Origin: an uncultured Clostridium sp.
Lineage (GTDB): Bacteria > Bacillota_I > Bacilli_A > RF39 > UBA660
DNA length: 64,000 nt
Assembly: GCA_946541575.1 (NCBI GenBank)
Contig: CAMNJQ010000065.1
Location: forward strand, 1-64,000
Direction of reading: 5' to 3'
Position numbers and translations under genes: made by a program. Each line of letters starts with the position of its first letter. Position 1 is the first letter of the stretch. The notes beneath the pieces were generated by a model, which did not search any database, was not told where the DNA came from, and was given only the letters and a program-made list of their open reading frames with translations. Shown here one piece after another: positions 1 through 8,485 of the stretch.

Positions 1-89
1 AATGTTAAAACCGCTATTATTGAGATTATTCCTATTATTATTACTGCTCCAATTATTTCGATTAATGTAAAGCCTTTTTTATTCTTCAT
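1..89 (-). CDS. Prepilin-type N-terminal domain protein (partial)
   Basis: The first 29 codons of a minus-strand gene lie at the left edge; the rest is outside the window. The protein starts MKNKKGFTLIEIIGAV and runs on as an unbroken hydrophobic helix. A short basic leader, then G^FTLIE with Glu at +5, is the class III signal cut and N-methylated by prepilin peptidase in type IV pilins and competence pseudopilins (ComGC/ComGD type). The role is therefore probably a pilin or pseudopilin of a type IV or competence filament. Which one cannot be told, because the C-terminal domain is missing. It lies downstream of the dinB pair in the same direction. Confidence 0.8.
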   Translation of the reverse strand, partial: MKNKKGFTLIEIIGAVIIIGIISIIAVLT

Positions 90-125
90 ACAATCTACCT
101 CTATTTTATATTATAACATAATAAT

Positions 126-1055
126 CTACTTAAAAATACATTTCTCTTCATAATCATCTATTAATTTATTCACTATAAAAGCTTTATCTCTAATCTTACT
201 TAATATTATTCTTTTAAAAAATTTACTATTTGAATACTTAATTATTAGAACGTGCATTTCAGATAATGTTTTGTTAAGCTTTTCATAGCTTCCATTAACT
301 CCAATAACATCATCAAAAAGATTTGGTATTTCTTCTATAAAACCATTTAATCTTAACTTATTTATTGTTGAAGTAAATGTTTTATTCTCCACCAAAGATT
401 TACATACATATTTTTGATATGAATATGCATTTGATTCATATCGATCTCCATTAATCTCTCCATTTATTGCAAATAACAAATTAGCTATTTCACTATTTTC
501 AATATTAAATTTTCTAAAAGAATTAATGATATTAATGATTTCTTCCGTATCGTTTGTATTAAATATTTCTTCTAAAGTAACTTCATTAGATTTTTTCAAA
601 ATATTCAATGTCTTTTTATCATAAATTGTTCTACTTAATCCTGTCCTAACATAAACATATTTTTCATCATATATAATTTCATTATTAATAGAATTAATAG
701 CATGATTTATTTCATGAACAAGATCATCTATTAAAGTAGATAAATCAGTTGATGAATAATTGTTAACTATTATATATTTTTCAGTTCTATAATTACCATT
801 TTCATTTTTTAATAATCTATTAAAAGAAGCACTTATCATATTATTATCTTTCTCAGAAGTATATATTTCCACCTCATTAAAACATTTTAACACCAAATTT
901 TCATATGAAATACCATACTTATAAACAAACACGGGAACAATCAAATATAATAAATGTCTTATATTAGAATCATATTTATATTTATCACAAATATTATTAA
1001 CAAAAGAAATATATTTATTTAAAAATATATTAATATTACTTTGATTTAAATCCAT
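126..1055 (-). CDS. Unknown protein with HExxH zinc-protease motif
   Basis: A 309-residue soluble protein that I do not recognise as a named family. Residues 114-118 read HEINH inside DDLVHEINHAI, a good match to the HExxH zinc site of gluzincin-like peptidases. A downstream Glu-rich stretch (LEEIFNT, about residue 165) could give the third ligand. No signal peptide or membrane segment is visible, so it should be cytoplasmic. The start lies 4 bases after the dinB stop, and its ribosome site (AAGGAA) is inside the dinB end, so the two are probably cotranslated. A peptidase role is inference from the motif alone; many HExxH hits in proteins of unknown fold are not enzymes. Confidence 0.7.
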   Translation of the reverse strand: MDLNQSNINIFLNKYISFVNNICDKYKYDSNIRHLLYLIVPVFVYKYGISYENLVLKCFNEVEIYTSEKDNNMISASFNRLLKNENGNYRTEKYIIVNNYSSTDLSTLIDDLVHEINHAINSINNEIIYDEKYVYVRTGLSRTIYDKKTLNILKKSNEVTLEEIFNTNDTEEIINIINSFRKFNIENSEIANLLFAINGEINGDRYESNAYSYQKYVCKSLVENKTFTSTINKLRLNGFIEEIPNLFDDVIGVNGSYEKLNKTLSEMHVLIIKYSNSKFFKRIILSKIRDKAFIVNKLIDDYEEKCIFK

Positions 1056-1059
1056 ATAA

Positions 1060-2247
1060 TCATTCCTTTTTTTCTAGTAAAGAAGCCGGATTAATAATAT
1101 TACTTCCGTACTTATCTTTTATTTTATCAAGTGCAAACTGTACTTTGTCATTGTCACTACCATTAGAATTAAAAATATCATTTTGAATTATCTTTTCTTC
1201 TACTAGACCTGATAGTCTTATACCTATATTTCTTATTTTCTCAAAATTCCAAGATTTATACAATATATCAATTACATAATCATATATTTCGTTATTTGAA
1301 CATATTGGGTTTTCAATAGTAATCTGTTTTGAATAGCTAACAAAATCATATGTTTTAAAAGTAACTGTAACAACTGTAGCATATAGTTTTTTTCTTCTTA
1401 AACTTCTTCCTATATCATCAACCTGTTTTAAAAGTATTTTTTTTAAATAATCTATATCGTCACTATCATGATCTAAAGTTAAAGATACACTTATGCTTTT
1501 ATTTACTGACACACTAGAATCAACAATAGAATCATCTATTCCATTAGCATGATTCCATAATTCCATCCCAAGATTTTTAAACTCTTTAACTAATAAAGTT
1601 GGATTTGCTTTCGCAACATCTCCTATCGTTTTATATCCCATTTTAGTTAGCTTTTCAGATGTTTTTTTCCCAACCATAAACAAATCATTAATTGGTAATG
1701 GCCACATTTTTGTTTTAATTTCATTATTAAATAAAGTATGTACTTTATTAGGCTTTTCAAAATCGCTCGCCATTTTAGCACATAATTTATTATTAGCTAT
1801 TCCTATATTAACTGTAAAGCCAAATAATTTATATATTTCATCCTTAATTTTATAAGCCAGTGTTATTAAATCATCATAAATATAGTGCATTCCACTCATA
1901 TCAACAAAGCATTCATCAATTGAAAATCTTTCAACATCAGGAGAATATTTAGATATATAATTAAACATTTTATCAGACATTTCACGATAATAATGATAAT
2001 TAGGCGGATATACTTTAACATTTGGACATTTCTTTCTAGCTTGATATAAAGTTTCCGCAGTTACAATACCAAATCTTTTTGCCACTGGACTTTTAGCCAA
2101 AACAATACCATGTCTTTTATCTTCATCTCCACCAATAACAGATGAAATAGTTCTGATATCAATTGGATAACCTTCACTTAACAATTTAACAGCAGTCCAA
2201 GACAAAAAAGCATTATTAACATCTATATGAAAAATTACTCTATCCAT
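1060..2247 (-). CDS. dinB: DNA polymerase IV (Y-family)
   Basis: A Y-family translesion polymerase of 395 residues that copies past damaged bases without proofreading. The N-terminus HIDVNNAFLSW carries the first catalytic Asp (D9) and a Phe at the steric-gate position. SIDECFVDMSG near residue 110 carries the Asp-Glu pair that binds the second metal. A helix-hairpin-helix region (LTKMGYKTIGDVA, about 200-215) and a little-finger domain follow. The DVNNAFLSW form is common in Firmicutes DinB/UmuC-like enzymes. It has its own promoter, divergent from the small plus-strand genes, and a ribosome site GGTGG. An HExxH protein gene follows directly. Confidence 0.93.
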   Translation of the reverse strand: MDRVIFHIDVNNAFLSWTAVKLLSEGYPIDIRTISSVIGGDEDKRHGIVLAKSPVAKRFGIVTAETLYQARKKCPNVKVYPPNYHYYREMSDKMFNYISKYSPDVERFSIDECFVDMSGMHYIYDDLITLAYKIKDEIYKLFGFTVNIGIANNKLCAKMASDFEKPNKVHTLFNNEIKTKMWPLPINDLFMVGKKTSEKLTKMGYKTIGDVAKANPTLLVKEFKNLGMELWNHANGIDDSIVDSSVSVNKSISVSLTLDHDSDDIDYLKKILLKQVDDIGRSLRRKKLYATVVTVTFKTYDFVSYSKQITIENPICSNNEIYDYVIDILYKSWNFEKIRNIGIRLSGLVEEKIIQNDIFNSNGSDNDKVQFALDKIKDKYGSNIINPASLLEKKE

Positions 2248-2262
2248 AAAACCACCAATTAT

Positions 2263-2291
2263 ATTATAGAAAGTATTTTCGATTGATTCAA
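2263..2291 (-). promoter_or_regulatory. Promoter of dinB
   Basis: A -35 box TTGAAT (2286-2291) and a perfect -10 box TATAAT (2263-2268) are separated by 17 bases on the minus strand, just upstream of dinB. The spacer holds the inverted repeat GAAAGTATTTTC (2269-2280), which could be an operator. The -35 overlaps that of the divergent plus-strand promoter. Confidence 0.6.
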
Positions 2292-2312
2292 CATTATAAT
2301 TTATGTTAGAAT
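2283..2312 (+). promoter_or_regulatory. Promoter of the two small plus-strand genes
   Basis: TTGATT (2283-2288) and TAGAAT (2307-2312) with an 18-base spacer precede the 72-residue gene. The predicted leader is short and contains the ribosome site AGGAGAT. Confidence 0.45.
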
Positions 2313-2334
2313 AAAAACATAGGAGATATATTAT

Positions 2335-2553
2335 ATGAATGAAGATAATAAATCATTTCAACAAATGAATGAAGAAGAAAGAATAACTGCAATAATATAT
2401 AGTGATCCGGAATTGCGAGAATTATATAGCACTAATAAAGAGGAAGCTATAGCACAAGCAAGAATTAAAATGTTTGAAAATGCAGAAATTGATTCAGTTC
2501 CATTAACTACTAAAAGAAATGATGAAAACGAAGAATATAGTCCAAGAATGTAA
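2335..2553 (+). CDS. Small hypothetical protein, 72 aa
   Basis: A small acidic, soluble protein of no recognised family, preceded by a strong ribosome site (TAGGAGATATATT before the ATG) and its own promoter. It is rich in Glu and Asn and predicted largely helical. An opposite-strand frame over the same bases has no ribosome site and is discarded. The stop is followed at once by the ribosome site of the next small gene, so the two form a bicistron. No function can be assigned. Confidence 0.75.
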   Translation: MNEDNKSFQQMNEEERITAIIYSDPELRELYSTNKEEAIAQARIKMFENAEIDSVPLTTKRNDENEEYSPRM

Positions 2554-2564
2554 GGAGAAAGAAA

Positions 2565-2771
2565 ATGAAAGAAAAAATTGATGAAATCGTAAAGAAAGTT
2601 CAAAGTGATCCAAAGATGCTTGAAAATTTTCAAAAAAATCCAGTTAAAGCTGTTGAAGACATAGTTGGAGTTGATTTACCAGAAGACCAAATTAACAATA
2701 TTGTTGATGGAGTTAAAGCAAAAATCAACTTAGACAGCATTGGAAATTCAATTAAGGGATTATTGGGATAA
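2565..2771 (+). CDS. Small protein, possible NHLP/Nif11-leader-like fold
   Basis: A 68-residue protein with the ribosome site AAGGAGAAAGAAA. The pattern 'short helix, DPKMLENFQKNPVKAVE, then VDLPEDQI, helix' resembles the helical leader region of Nif11/nitrile-hydratase-type peptides (…DP..…F..NP..A…G..LP…). It ends in a Gly/Ile-rich tail SIGNSIKGLLG with no Cys, Ser or Thr cluster and no double-Gly cleavage site, and no modification enzyme is adjacent. A peptide-precursor role is therefore doubtful. It may simply be one of the small Firmicutes proteins with this helical fold. An intrinsic terminator follows the stop directly. Confidence 0.75.
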   Translation: MKEKIDEIVKKVQSDPKMLENFQKNPVKAVEDIVGVDLPEDQINNIVDGVKAKINLDSIGNSIKGLLG

Positions 2772-2772
2772 T

Positions 2773-2804
2773 AAAAAAGAGCTACAAAAAGCTCTTTTTT
2801 ATTT
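2773..2804 (+). terminator. Bidirectional terminator between small gene and gpmI
   Basis: AAAAAGAGC pairs with GCTCTTTTT around an 8-base loop. A T-run follows on plus and the A-run gives a T-run on minus, so it can end both converging transcripts. Confidence 0.75.
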
Positions 2805-4316
2805 TATTAAACACTCTCCATTCATTTCTTCTGGAATAGGAAGTCCAATTATTTTTAACATTGTAGGAGCAATATCAGCAAGTTTACCATCCTTCAATTC
2901 TATTCCTTCTTTAGTAACAATACAAGGAACAGGGAAAGTTGTATGACTTGTTACTGGATTATGAGATTCATCCCACATCATATCACAATTTCCATGATCA
3001 GCAATAATTATCAAAGTTCCATCTAATTCTTCAACAACTTTATGATAAATTTTAGCTAAACATTTATCCATATCTTCAACAGCTTCTTTCGCAGCATCAT
3101 AATTACCTGTATGTCCAACCATATCTCCATTAGCAAGATTCATAATTGTAACATCAAAATTATCTACTTCCTCTAAAAACTTATCAGTAACAATATAAGC
3201 GCTCATTTCAGGCATCAAATCATATGTAGCTACTTTAGGAGATGGTATTAATATTTTTTTCATGTCTGGATATTCTACTTCACGACCACCATCAAAGAAG
3301 AAAGTAACATGGGCAAACTTTTCTGTCTCTGCAATTCTTAACTGACTAATATTATTATCATGTAAATAATCTACTAAAATATTTTTCATATCCAAATCGT
3401 TAAATGCGTGTGGAGCTTTAACAGACTCTACTACAGGAAACATAGTTAGAACTTTCAAATTATTGAATTTCTTTAAATGTAAATTTTTCTCTAAAGCTTT
3501 ATCATTAACAAAATCAACATTTGTAAAACAAGTAAATAACTCTCTTAATCTATCTTTTCTAAAATTAAAAGTTATAACTCCATCATTATCATTTAAAGGA
3601 CAATTATTTATTAATCCTGGAATAACAAATTCATCATATACTTCTTTATCATAGTTTTCTTTTATTAAATCTTTATAAGATTTATAAACAGGCCCATCAC
3701 CATATACAATAGCATCATAAGATAGTTTTAATCTATCATAGTTATCATCTCTATCCATTCCATAATATCTTCCTGAAATAGTAGATATTTTTCCAAATCC
3801 CAATTCATCTATTTTTTCTTGTAACTTATCTAAATATTTAAGAGCACTATCTCTAGGAGTATCTCTACCATCTAAGAACAAATCAAAGTAAACATCTGTA
3901 ACTTCTTTTTCTTTGCATAAGTCTAAAAGTCCTAATAGATGATTTATATGTGAATGAACTCCACCATCTGATAATAACCCCATAAAATGAAGATTTGATT
4001 TATTACTTTTTACATGATCTAATACTTCTAATATTTTATCATTTTCTCTAATTGAACCATCTTCAATAGCAGCAGTAATTGCTTGCAAAGGTTGAAGAGC
4101 AACTCTTCCACTACCTAAATTCATATGTCCAACTTCACTAGTTCCCATTTGTCCTTCAGGAAGCCCCACAGCAGTACCACTTGCCTGTAATATTGAATGA
4201 GGATACTTTTTCATAAGCAGATCAAATGTTGGCTTATTAGCGTTTTTAAATGCGTTACCATCTGGATTTTCTCTTATTCCACATCCATCCAAAATACATA
4301 AAACTAATTTTTTCAT
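2799..4316 (-). CDS. gpmI: 2,3-bisphosphoglycerate-independent phosphoglycerate mutase
   Basis: Interconverts 3- and 2-phosphoglycerate in lower glycolysis using two Mn ions and a phosphoserine intermediate. The 505 residues match the family length. LCILDGCGI at the N-terminus gives the first metal Asp, and GQMGTSEVGHMNLGSG (about 56-71) carries the catalytic Ser. The C-terminal alkaline-phosphatase-like metal motifs are IIADHGNCDMMWD and SHNPVTSHTTFPVP. It is the only phosphoglycerate mutase in the window. It starts 16 bases after the stop of the upstream ATPase gene, so it is probably read from that gene's promoter, although the two functions seem unrelated. Confidence 0.97.
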   Translation of the reverse strand: MKKLVLCILDGCGIRENPDGNAFKNANKPTFDLLMKKYPHSILQASGTAVGLPEGQMGTSEVGHMNLGSGRVALQPLQAITAAIEDGSIRENDKILEVLDHVKSNKSNLHFMGLLSDGGVHSHINHLLGLLDLCKEKEVTDVYFDLFLDGRDTPRDSALKYLDKLQEKIDELGFGKISTISGRYYGMDRDDNYDRLKLSYDAIVYGDGPVYKSYKDLIKENYDKEVYDEFVIPGLINNCPLNDNDGVITFNFRKDRLRELFTCFTNVDFVNDKALEKNLHLKKFNNLKVLTMFPVVESVKAPHAFNDLDMKNILVDYLHDNNISQLRIAETEKFAHVTFFFDGGREVEYPDMKKILIPSPKVATYDLMPEMSAYIVTDKFLEEVDNFDVTIMNLANGDMVGHTGNYDAAKEAVEDMDKCLAKIYHKVVEELDGTLIIIADHGNCDMMWDESHNPVTSHTTFPVPCIVTKEGIELKDGKLADIAPTMLKIIGLPIPEEMNGECLIK

Positions 4317-4332
4317 ATTCTAATCTCACTTT

Positions 4333-5607
4333 CTATACTAAATCTCCAAAACAAAATGTTGCATACAAAGGAATATATCTTATACCCCTCTTAATACAAA
4401 AATTATCTTGAGTAACCCTAATTGCTTCAATTGGTTTAAATTTCTCTATATATACAGATAATGCTTTAGATTTAGTCTTATTAAATGGAACTAATTCTAT
4501 TGGTATTATGTTACCAGTTCTAGTTTGAATAACAAAATCAATATAAGCTTTTCCTAAAGACTGATAATAATATAAACTAAATCCACAACTTATCAAAGAC
4601 ACTGCTACACTATTTTCATATAAAATTGATTTTAGTTGATCATCACTATCAACAATTGATTTATTTATATTTAATTTTTTATATAAAAGTCCAGTATCAT
4701 TCATGTAAACTTTAAAGATATCTTTATCTTTGAAATTACTAATTGGAGATTTAACATCTTGAAGCTTATAACATTTATATATAAAACCATTATTATGTAA
4801 AAAAGTCAATGCATTTTCATACTCTTTACTTCTTCCACCATCTTTAATTAATCCATATTGAAATTTTTTATTAGATTTTAAAAGTTGTTCTGAAATACTA
4901 TTATATACTTCATTACTACGAATAATATCAATTAAGTTTTCTTGTAAAGACATCTCTTTATTATATGAATCAATTATCTTATCAAAAGAGGAATTAACAA
5001 GTAATAAATTATTTTCACGTATTGATAAATCAACTGCTTCAGGCATCCCACCAGTAAGAATAAATTGATTAAAATAATCCATAGCTACTTTATGAAAAGG
5101 CATTTTACTATTATTTTTAAAAGAATTTCTTATAAATTCAACAAGCTCTTCTTTTCCAATAGCAACTAAATATTCTTCAAAATCCATTGGAAGCATTGAT
5201 TTAAACTGTAATTCAACACCTTTAAATTTAGATAAATTATCTTTTAAAGAAGTAACTATAATCACATGATAATCATTTTTAAATTTACCCAAAGTTTTAA
5301 TAGTATTAACAATTTCAACATCATTAACATTATCTATAACAATTAATGTTTCATTTTTTACAATTTCTTGCTTAGATAAATCACTTAATGCATTAATAAT
5401 TCCATCAATTGTATTTTGTTTTTGTAATACCTCAAGAAGTTTTTTATTATTATTAGCATCAAAATATATTGTATTACGATAATTATTCTCCCCAAACTTT
5501 AATACAGTATAAGTTTTTCCTACTTGCTTGCTACCATAAACTACTAATGGTTTTCTGTTAACATCGAATTGCCATTTTTCAAGGAATTTATTTATTTTAC
5601 GCTCCAT
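4333..5607 (-). CDS. AAA ATPase with DUF4143 domain
   Basis: A 424-residue member of the AAA_14/DUF4143 ATPase family. The Walker A is GSKQVGKT (about residues 25-32), the Walker B-like strand is TLIVIDNV, LTGGMPEAV is typical of the family, and the C-terminal half (YMNDTGLLY, then DFVIQTRTGNIIPIELV) is DUF4143-like with a nuclease-fold look. The family's role is unclear. The start chosen is the ATG at 5607, which has an ideal GGAGGT 7 bases upstream; an in-frame ATG nine codons earlier has none. A strong promoter (TTGACT, 17 bases, TATTAT) lies just upstream, and gpmI follows. Confidence 0.88.
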   Translation of the reverse strand: MERKINKFLEKWQFDVNRKPLVVYGSKQVGKTYTVLKFGENNYRNTIYFDANNNKKLLEVLQKQNTIDGIINALSDLSKQEIVKNETLIVIDNVNDVEIVNTIKTLGKFKNDYHVIIVTSLKDNLSKFKGVELQFKSMLPMDFEEYLVAIGKEELVEFIRNSFKNNSKMPFHKVAMDYFNQFILTGGMPEAVDLSIRENNLLLVNSSFDKIIDSYNKEMSLQENLIDIIRSNEVYNSISEQLLKSNKKFQYGLIKDGGRSKEYENALTFLHNNGFIYKCYKLQDVKSPISNFKDKDIFKVYMNDTGLLYKKLNINKSIVDSDDQLKSILYENSVAVSLISCGFSLYYYQSLGKAYIDFVIQTRTGNIIPIELVPFNKTKSKALSVYIEKFKPIEAIRVTQDNFCIKRGIRYIPLYATFCFGDLV

Positions 5608-5639
5608 AAAGTGACCTCCAATATCATTTTTCATACTAT

Positions 5640-5668
5640 ATAATATAATAATAGCAAATAAAAGTCAA
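5640..5668 (-). promoter_or_regulatory. Promoter of the DUF4143 ATPase-gpmI unit
   Basis: A -35 box TTGACT (5663-5668) and -10 box TATTAT (5640-5645) with a 17-base spacer. It lies between the terminator of the upstream AAA+ operon and the ATPase start. Confidence 0.6.
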
Positions 5669-5682
5669 GCAGATAAAATACT

Positions 5683-5708
5683 AAAAAAAGATGACTAAAT
5701 CATCTTTT
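5683..5708 (-). terminator. Terminator of the TelA/AAA+ operon
   Basis: AAAAGATGA and TCATCTTTT form a 9-bp stem with a 5-base loop, followed by T-rich sequence on the minus strand. The stem begins at the stop codon of the SpoVK-like gene. Confidence 0.75.
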
Positions 5709-7269
5709 ATTGTATTAAATTATCAATATTAATATCTTCATCTGTAATAGTAACTAACAAGTCTTTTCTCTTTTTTTCTTGAGTATTTGTCGCATGTCTA
5801 ACAATAGTTTTTTCATACATATTTCTAACAAATCTTGCATTTCCAAAATTCTTAGTATTAATATTACTTTCTATTATAGATTTTGCTTTATTAATAGCAC
5901 TATCAGTTATTTTAAAACCAGCTTTATTAATAAATGATTTAAATATTTCAATTAATTCATCAACTGAATAATCTTTAAATGTTAATGTATATCCAATACG
6001 AGAAACAATTCCAGAATTTGAATTTAAAAAGTCTTGCATTTCTTTAGTATATCCTGCAAAAATTACAACTAAATCGTCTCGATAATCTTCCATAGCTTTA
6101 ATCAAAGTTGCAATTGCTTCATCATTATATGAGCCATTATCACTAGCTAAAGCATAAGCTTCATCAATAAATAAAATACCACCTTTTGCTCTTTCTATTA
6201 CAGCATTAGTCTTAGGAGCAGTTTGTCCAACATATTCAGCAACTAAATCTTTAGAAGATACTTCTATAAGTTTATTCTCTTTAATATAACCTAAATTATA
6301 TAAAATACCAGATAATAGTCTTGCAACAGTAGTCTTACCTGTTCCAGGATTTCCTAGAAATAACATATGCAAATTTATATCTTTAATTTTTAATGTCCCT
6401 TCAGTTTTTTGTTTCAAAGTAATTAAACTAACTAAATCATTCAATGCATCTTTAACATCTTGTAACCCAACTAAATCATTTAATTCTTCAAATATCTGTT
6501 CATTAGATTTAGATTCACCATATTTTGGAATATCATTATTAAAAGAAATATAATTAATTAACTTATCTCTATAAGTAATATAATCATCTAATGTTTTATT
6601 ATAAGTATTTGTAATATAATCTAATAAAGATACACTTTTTTCTTCATCTAATATAACTTTTGATTTAACTTCATTATAAACGTCTTGAATATCAGGCCTT
6701 ATACCAACTAATTCAAAAGTAAAATATTTATTTTTTAAATCATTATCGTAAGTCAAAAAAGAATCAATATTATTTTTATTATCAATTAAAATAGAAATAT
6801 TTTTTTTACTTAAATTGTTTTTTAAATTAAATAAAAATAAATTCTTATCTTGAACATCTTGACTATCAAATGCCTTTAAATCAGTATATGTAACAATTCC
6901 ATTCTTATAAATTGATGACAAATCAGTATTTTTATTTAAGTTAAACATTGATAAACTAGTAGAACTACTATTTGTAATATAACTACCAGATTTGCTTTTA
7001 AAAATATTAACAACTTTATTAATTGTTTCTTTATTATCACAAACTAGTTTAATATTAAAAGTAATATAATTATTTGTTTTTGAATTATTATAATTATCCA
7101 TATATAAAATAATCTTTTTTAATAATTCAATTGATTTTTCATCTAATAAAAGATTATCCATATCAATTTCTTCATTAACTTCTTCTATTTTCTTAAAATT
7201 TGATTGATCAGTTAATAAACTACTACCAAAAAAGTCATCATACATTTTACTAAAATTATTATTATCCAT
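5707..7269 (-). CDS. CbxX/SpoVK-family AAA+ ATPase
   Basis: A 520-residue AAA+ ATPase. Residues 1-255 are an Asn/Lys-rich N-terminal region of no recognised domain. The ATPase core from about 262 has LVGLQDVKDAL, Walker A GNPGTGKTT (306-314), Walker B GGILFIDEAYAL (about 362), a sensor/arginine region and NARFVRNMYE at the end. This is the single-ring CbxX/CfqX/SpoVK type, whose members remodel partner proteins (CbbX acts on Rubisco; SpoVK acts in sporulation). The ribosome site is AGAGGT. It is the last gene of the VWA/XpaC/TelA operon, though a terminator-like hairpin separates it from telA, so it may also have its own start. AAA+ plus VWA pairing suggests a remodelling machine. Confidence 0.88.
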   Translation of the reverse strand: MDNNNFSKMYDDFFGSSLLTDQSNFKKIEEVNEEIDMDNLLLDEKSIELLKKIILYMDNYNNSKTNNYITFNIKLVCDNKETINKVVNIFKSKSGSYITNSSSTSLSMFNLNKNTDLSSIYKNGIVTYTDLKAFDSQDVQDKNLFLFNLKNNLSKKNISILIDNKNNIDSFLTYDNDLKNKYFTFELVGIRPDIQDVYNEVKSKVILDEEKSVSLLDYITNTYNKTLDDYITYRDKLINYISFNNDIPKYGESKSNEQIFEELNDLVGLQDVKDALNDLVSLITLKQKTEGTLKIKDINLHMLFLGNPGTGKTTVARLLSGILYNLGYIKENKLIEVSSKDLVAEYVGQTAPKTNAVIERAKGGILFIDEAYALASDNGSYNDEAIATLIKAMEDYRDDLVVIFAGYTKEMQDFLNSNSGIVSRIGYTLTFKDYSVDELIEIFKSFINKAGFKITDSAINKAKSIIESNINTKNFGNARFVRNMYEKTIVRHATNTQEKKRKDLLVTITDEDINIDNLIQ

Positions 7270-7291
7270 ATTTTTTTACCTCTATTTAATT

Positions 7292-7325
7292 ATATAAGAA
7301 AAAGGATGATAAATCATCCTTTTTA
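7292..7325 (-). terminator. Hairpin after telA, partial or full terminator
   Basis: AAAAAGGATGA and TCATCCTTTTT pair perfectly over 11 bp around TTTA, and the stem ends in T residues. It lies between telA and the SpoVK-like gene, so it may end or attenuate the upstream transcript. Confidence 0.6.
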
Positions 7326-7332
7326 TACTTAT

Positions 7333-8484
7333 TTACTCACCTTTTTTTTCAACTTTTATTTGTAACATTTTATCTTTTAATTCTTTTTCTATATTTTCAA
7401 GTTCTTTTTCAGATTCTTGACGTTTAATCTTACCTTGTTCATGTATTTCTATAACTTTATCCAAAGTCTCTAAAATATTTTGATTTGTTTTCTTTAAAGT
7501 TTCAATATCTACAATTGCTTTTTCGCTTTCTTCAGCAACTTTAATAGATCCTTGCTTTAATGTTTCACTATTTTTAACAAGTAATTCATTAGTTAATTTA
7601 GATACTTCTTGTTGATGTTTTAAAGCTGTCTTAGAATGATTAATACCTAATGCTAAAACCATTTGGTTCTTCCATAATGGTATAGTATTAGTTATTGAAC
7701 TTTGAATTTTTTCGACAAGTTCAGCATCATTATTTTGAAGTAATCTAATTTGTGGTGCCATTTGTAAAGAAATAATTCTAGTTGTTTTTAAATCATAGAT
7801 TTTCTTTTCAAAACGATTAATAACATTTTCCAAATCATTAACTTTTTGAATATCCATTTGATCTTTAGTTTCTTCTGCCTTTTTACGAAGTTCAACTAAA
7901 TCTTTAGTTTTTAACTCTTCAATTTTCTTCTCACCAGCAATAATATAAAGTGATATTTCTTTGAAAAACTCTAAGTTTTTTTGGTACATAGTATCATAAA
8001 TATTAATGTCTTTTAACATTAATAACTTATCTTTTTCCAAACCACTTTCAATAGTAGTTATGTTATTTTCAATTTTATTATATTTTGAAATTAATTTGTC
8101 AATTTCTTTCTTAGCACTAGAAAATATCTTTTCAAAAAATGAAGTATGATTAGAATCATCAACAGCTTTATCAAAAGACTTAATTTCACCAACTAAATCA
8201 CTAAGTAACTTACCTGTTTCTCCAGCATCTTTTGTCCTAACTTTTTCTAAAACTGAATCACTAAATTTTGAAATTTTATCTTGAGCAGCACTACCAAATT
8301 GAATTATTTGAGTTTGATCATTAACATCAATTTCATTATTAAACTTTTCAATAGCATTTTTTTCGTCTTCAGTTAAATTATCATAATTTAGAGATGATTC
8401 AATTTCCTTTTCATCAGCTACATTTTTTACATCTACTAGTTTCTCTAGCTCTTTTTGTTCCATTTTTTCAACTTTTAATTCCAT
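7333..8484 (-). CDS. TelA/KlaA (YaaN) family protein
   Basis: A 383-residue, largely coiled-coil protein of the TelA family, named for tellurite resistance. B. subtilis YaaN is the Firmicutes relative, encoded beside xpaC. The family core is visible in the C-terminal half: IPLWKNQMVLALGINHSKTALKHQ (about 250-275) followed by long helices to the Lys/Glu-rich end. No membrane segment is seen. The ATG has AAAGGA 8 bases upstream and lies one base after the stop of the solute-binding gene, indicating translational coupling. The biochemical role is unknown; membrane or envelope stress is the usual suggestion. Confidence 0.9.
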   Translation of the reverse strand: MELKVEKMEQKELEKLVDVKNVADEKEIESSLNYDNLTEDEKNAIEKFNNEIDVNDQTQIIQFGSAAQDKISKFSDSVLEKVRTKDAGETGKLLSDLVGEIKSFDKAVDDSNHTSFFEKIFSSAKKEIDKLISKYNKIENNITTIESGLEKDKLLMLKDINIYDTMYQKNLEFFKEISLYIIAGEKKIEELKTKDLVELRKKAEETKDQMDIQKVNDLENVINRFEKKIYDLKTTRIISLQMAPQIRLLQNNDAELVEKIQSSITNTIPLWKNQMVLALGINHSKTALKHQQEVSKLTNELLVKNSETLKQGSIKVAEESEKAIVDIETLKKTNQNILETLDKVIEIHEQGKIKRQESEKELENIEKELKDKMLQIKVEKKGE

Positions 8485-8485
8485 A

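Noticed and set aside
2269-2280. LexA box in the dinB promoter
   Set aside because: GAAAGTATTTTC lacks the CGAAC/GTTCG half-sites of Firmicutes LexA; kept only as a possible operator of unknown factor.
2358-2633. Hydrophobic minus-strand frame opposite the two small plus-strand genes
   Set aside because: No ribosome site; both plus-strand genes have strong ones and a promoter and terminator in register.
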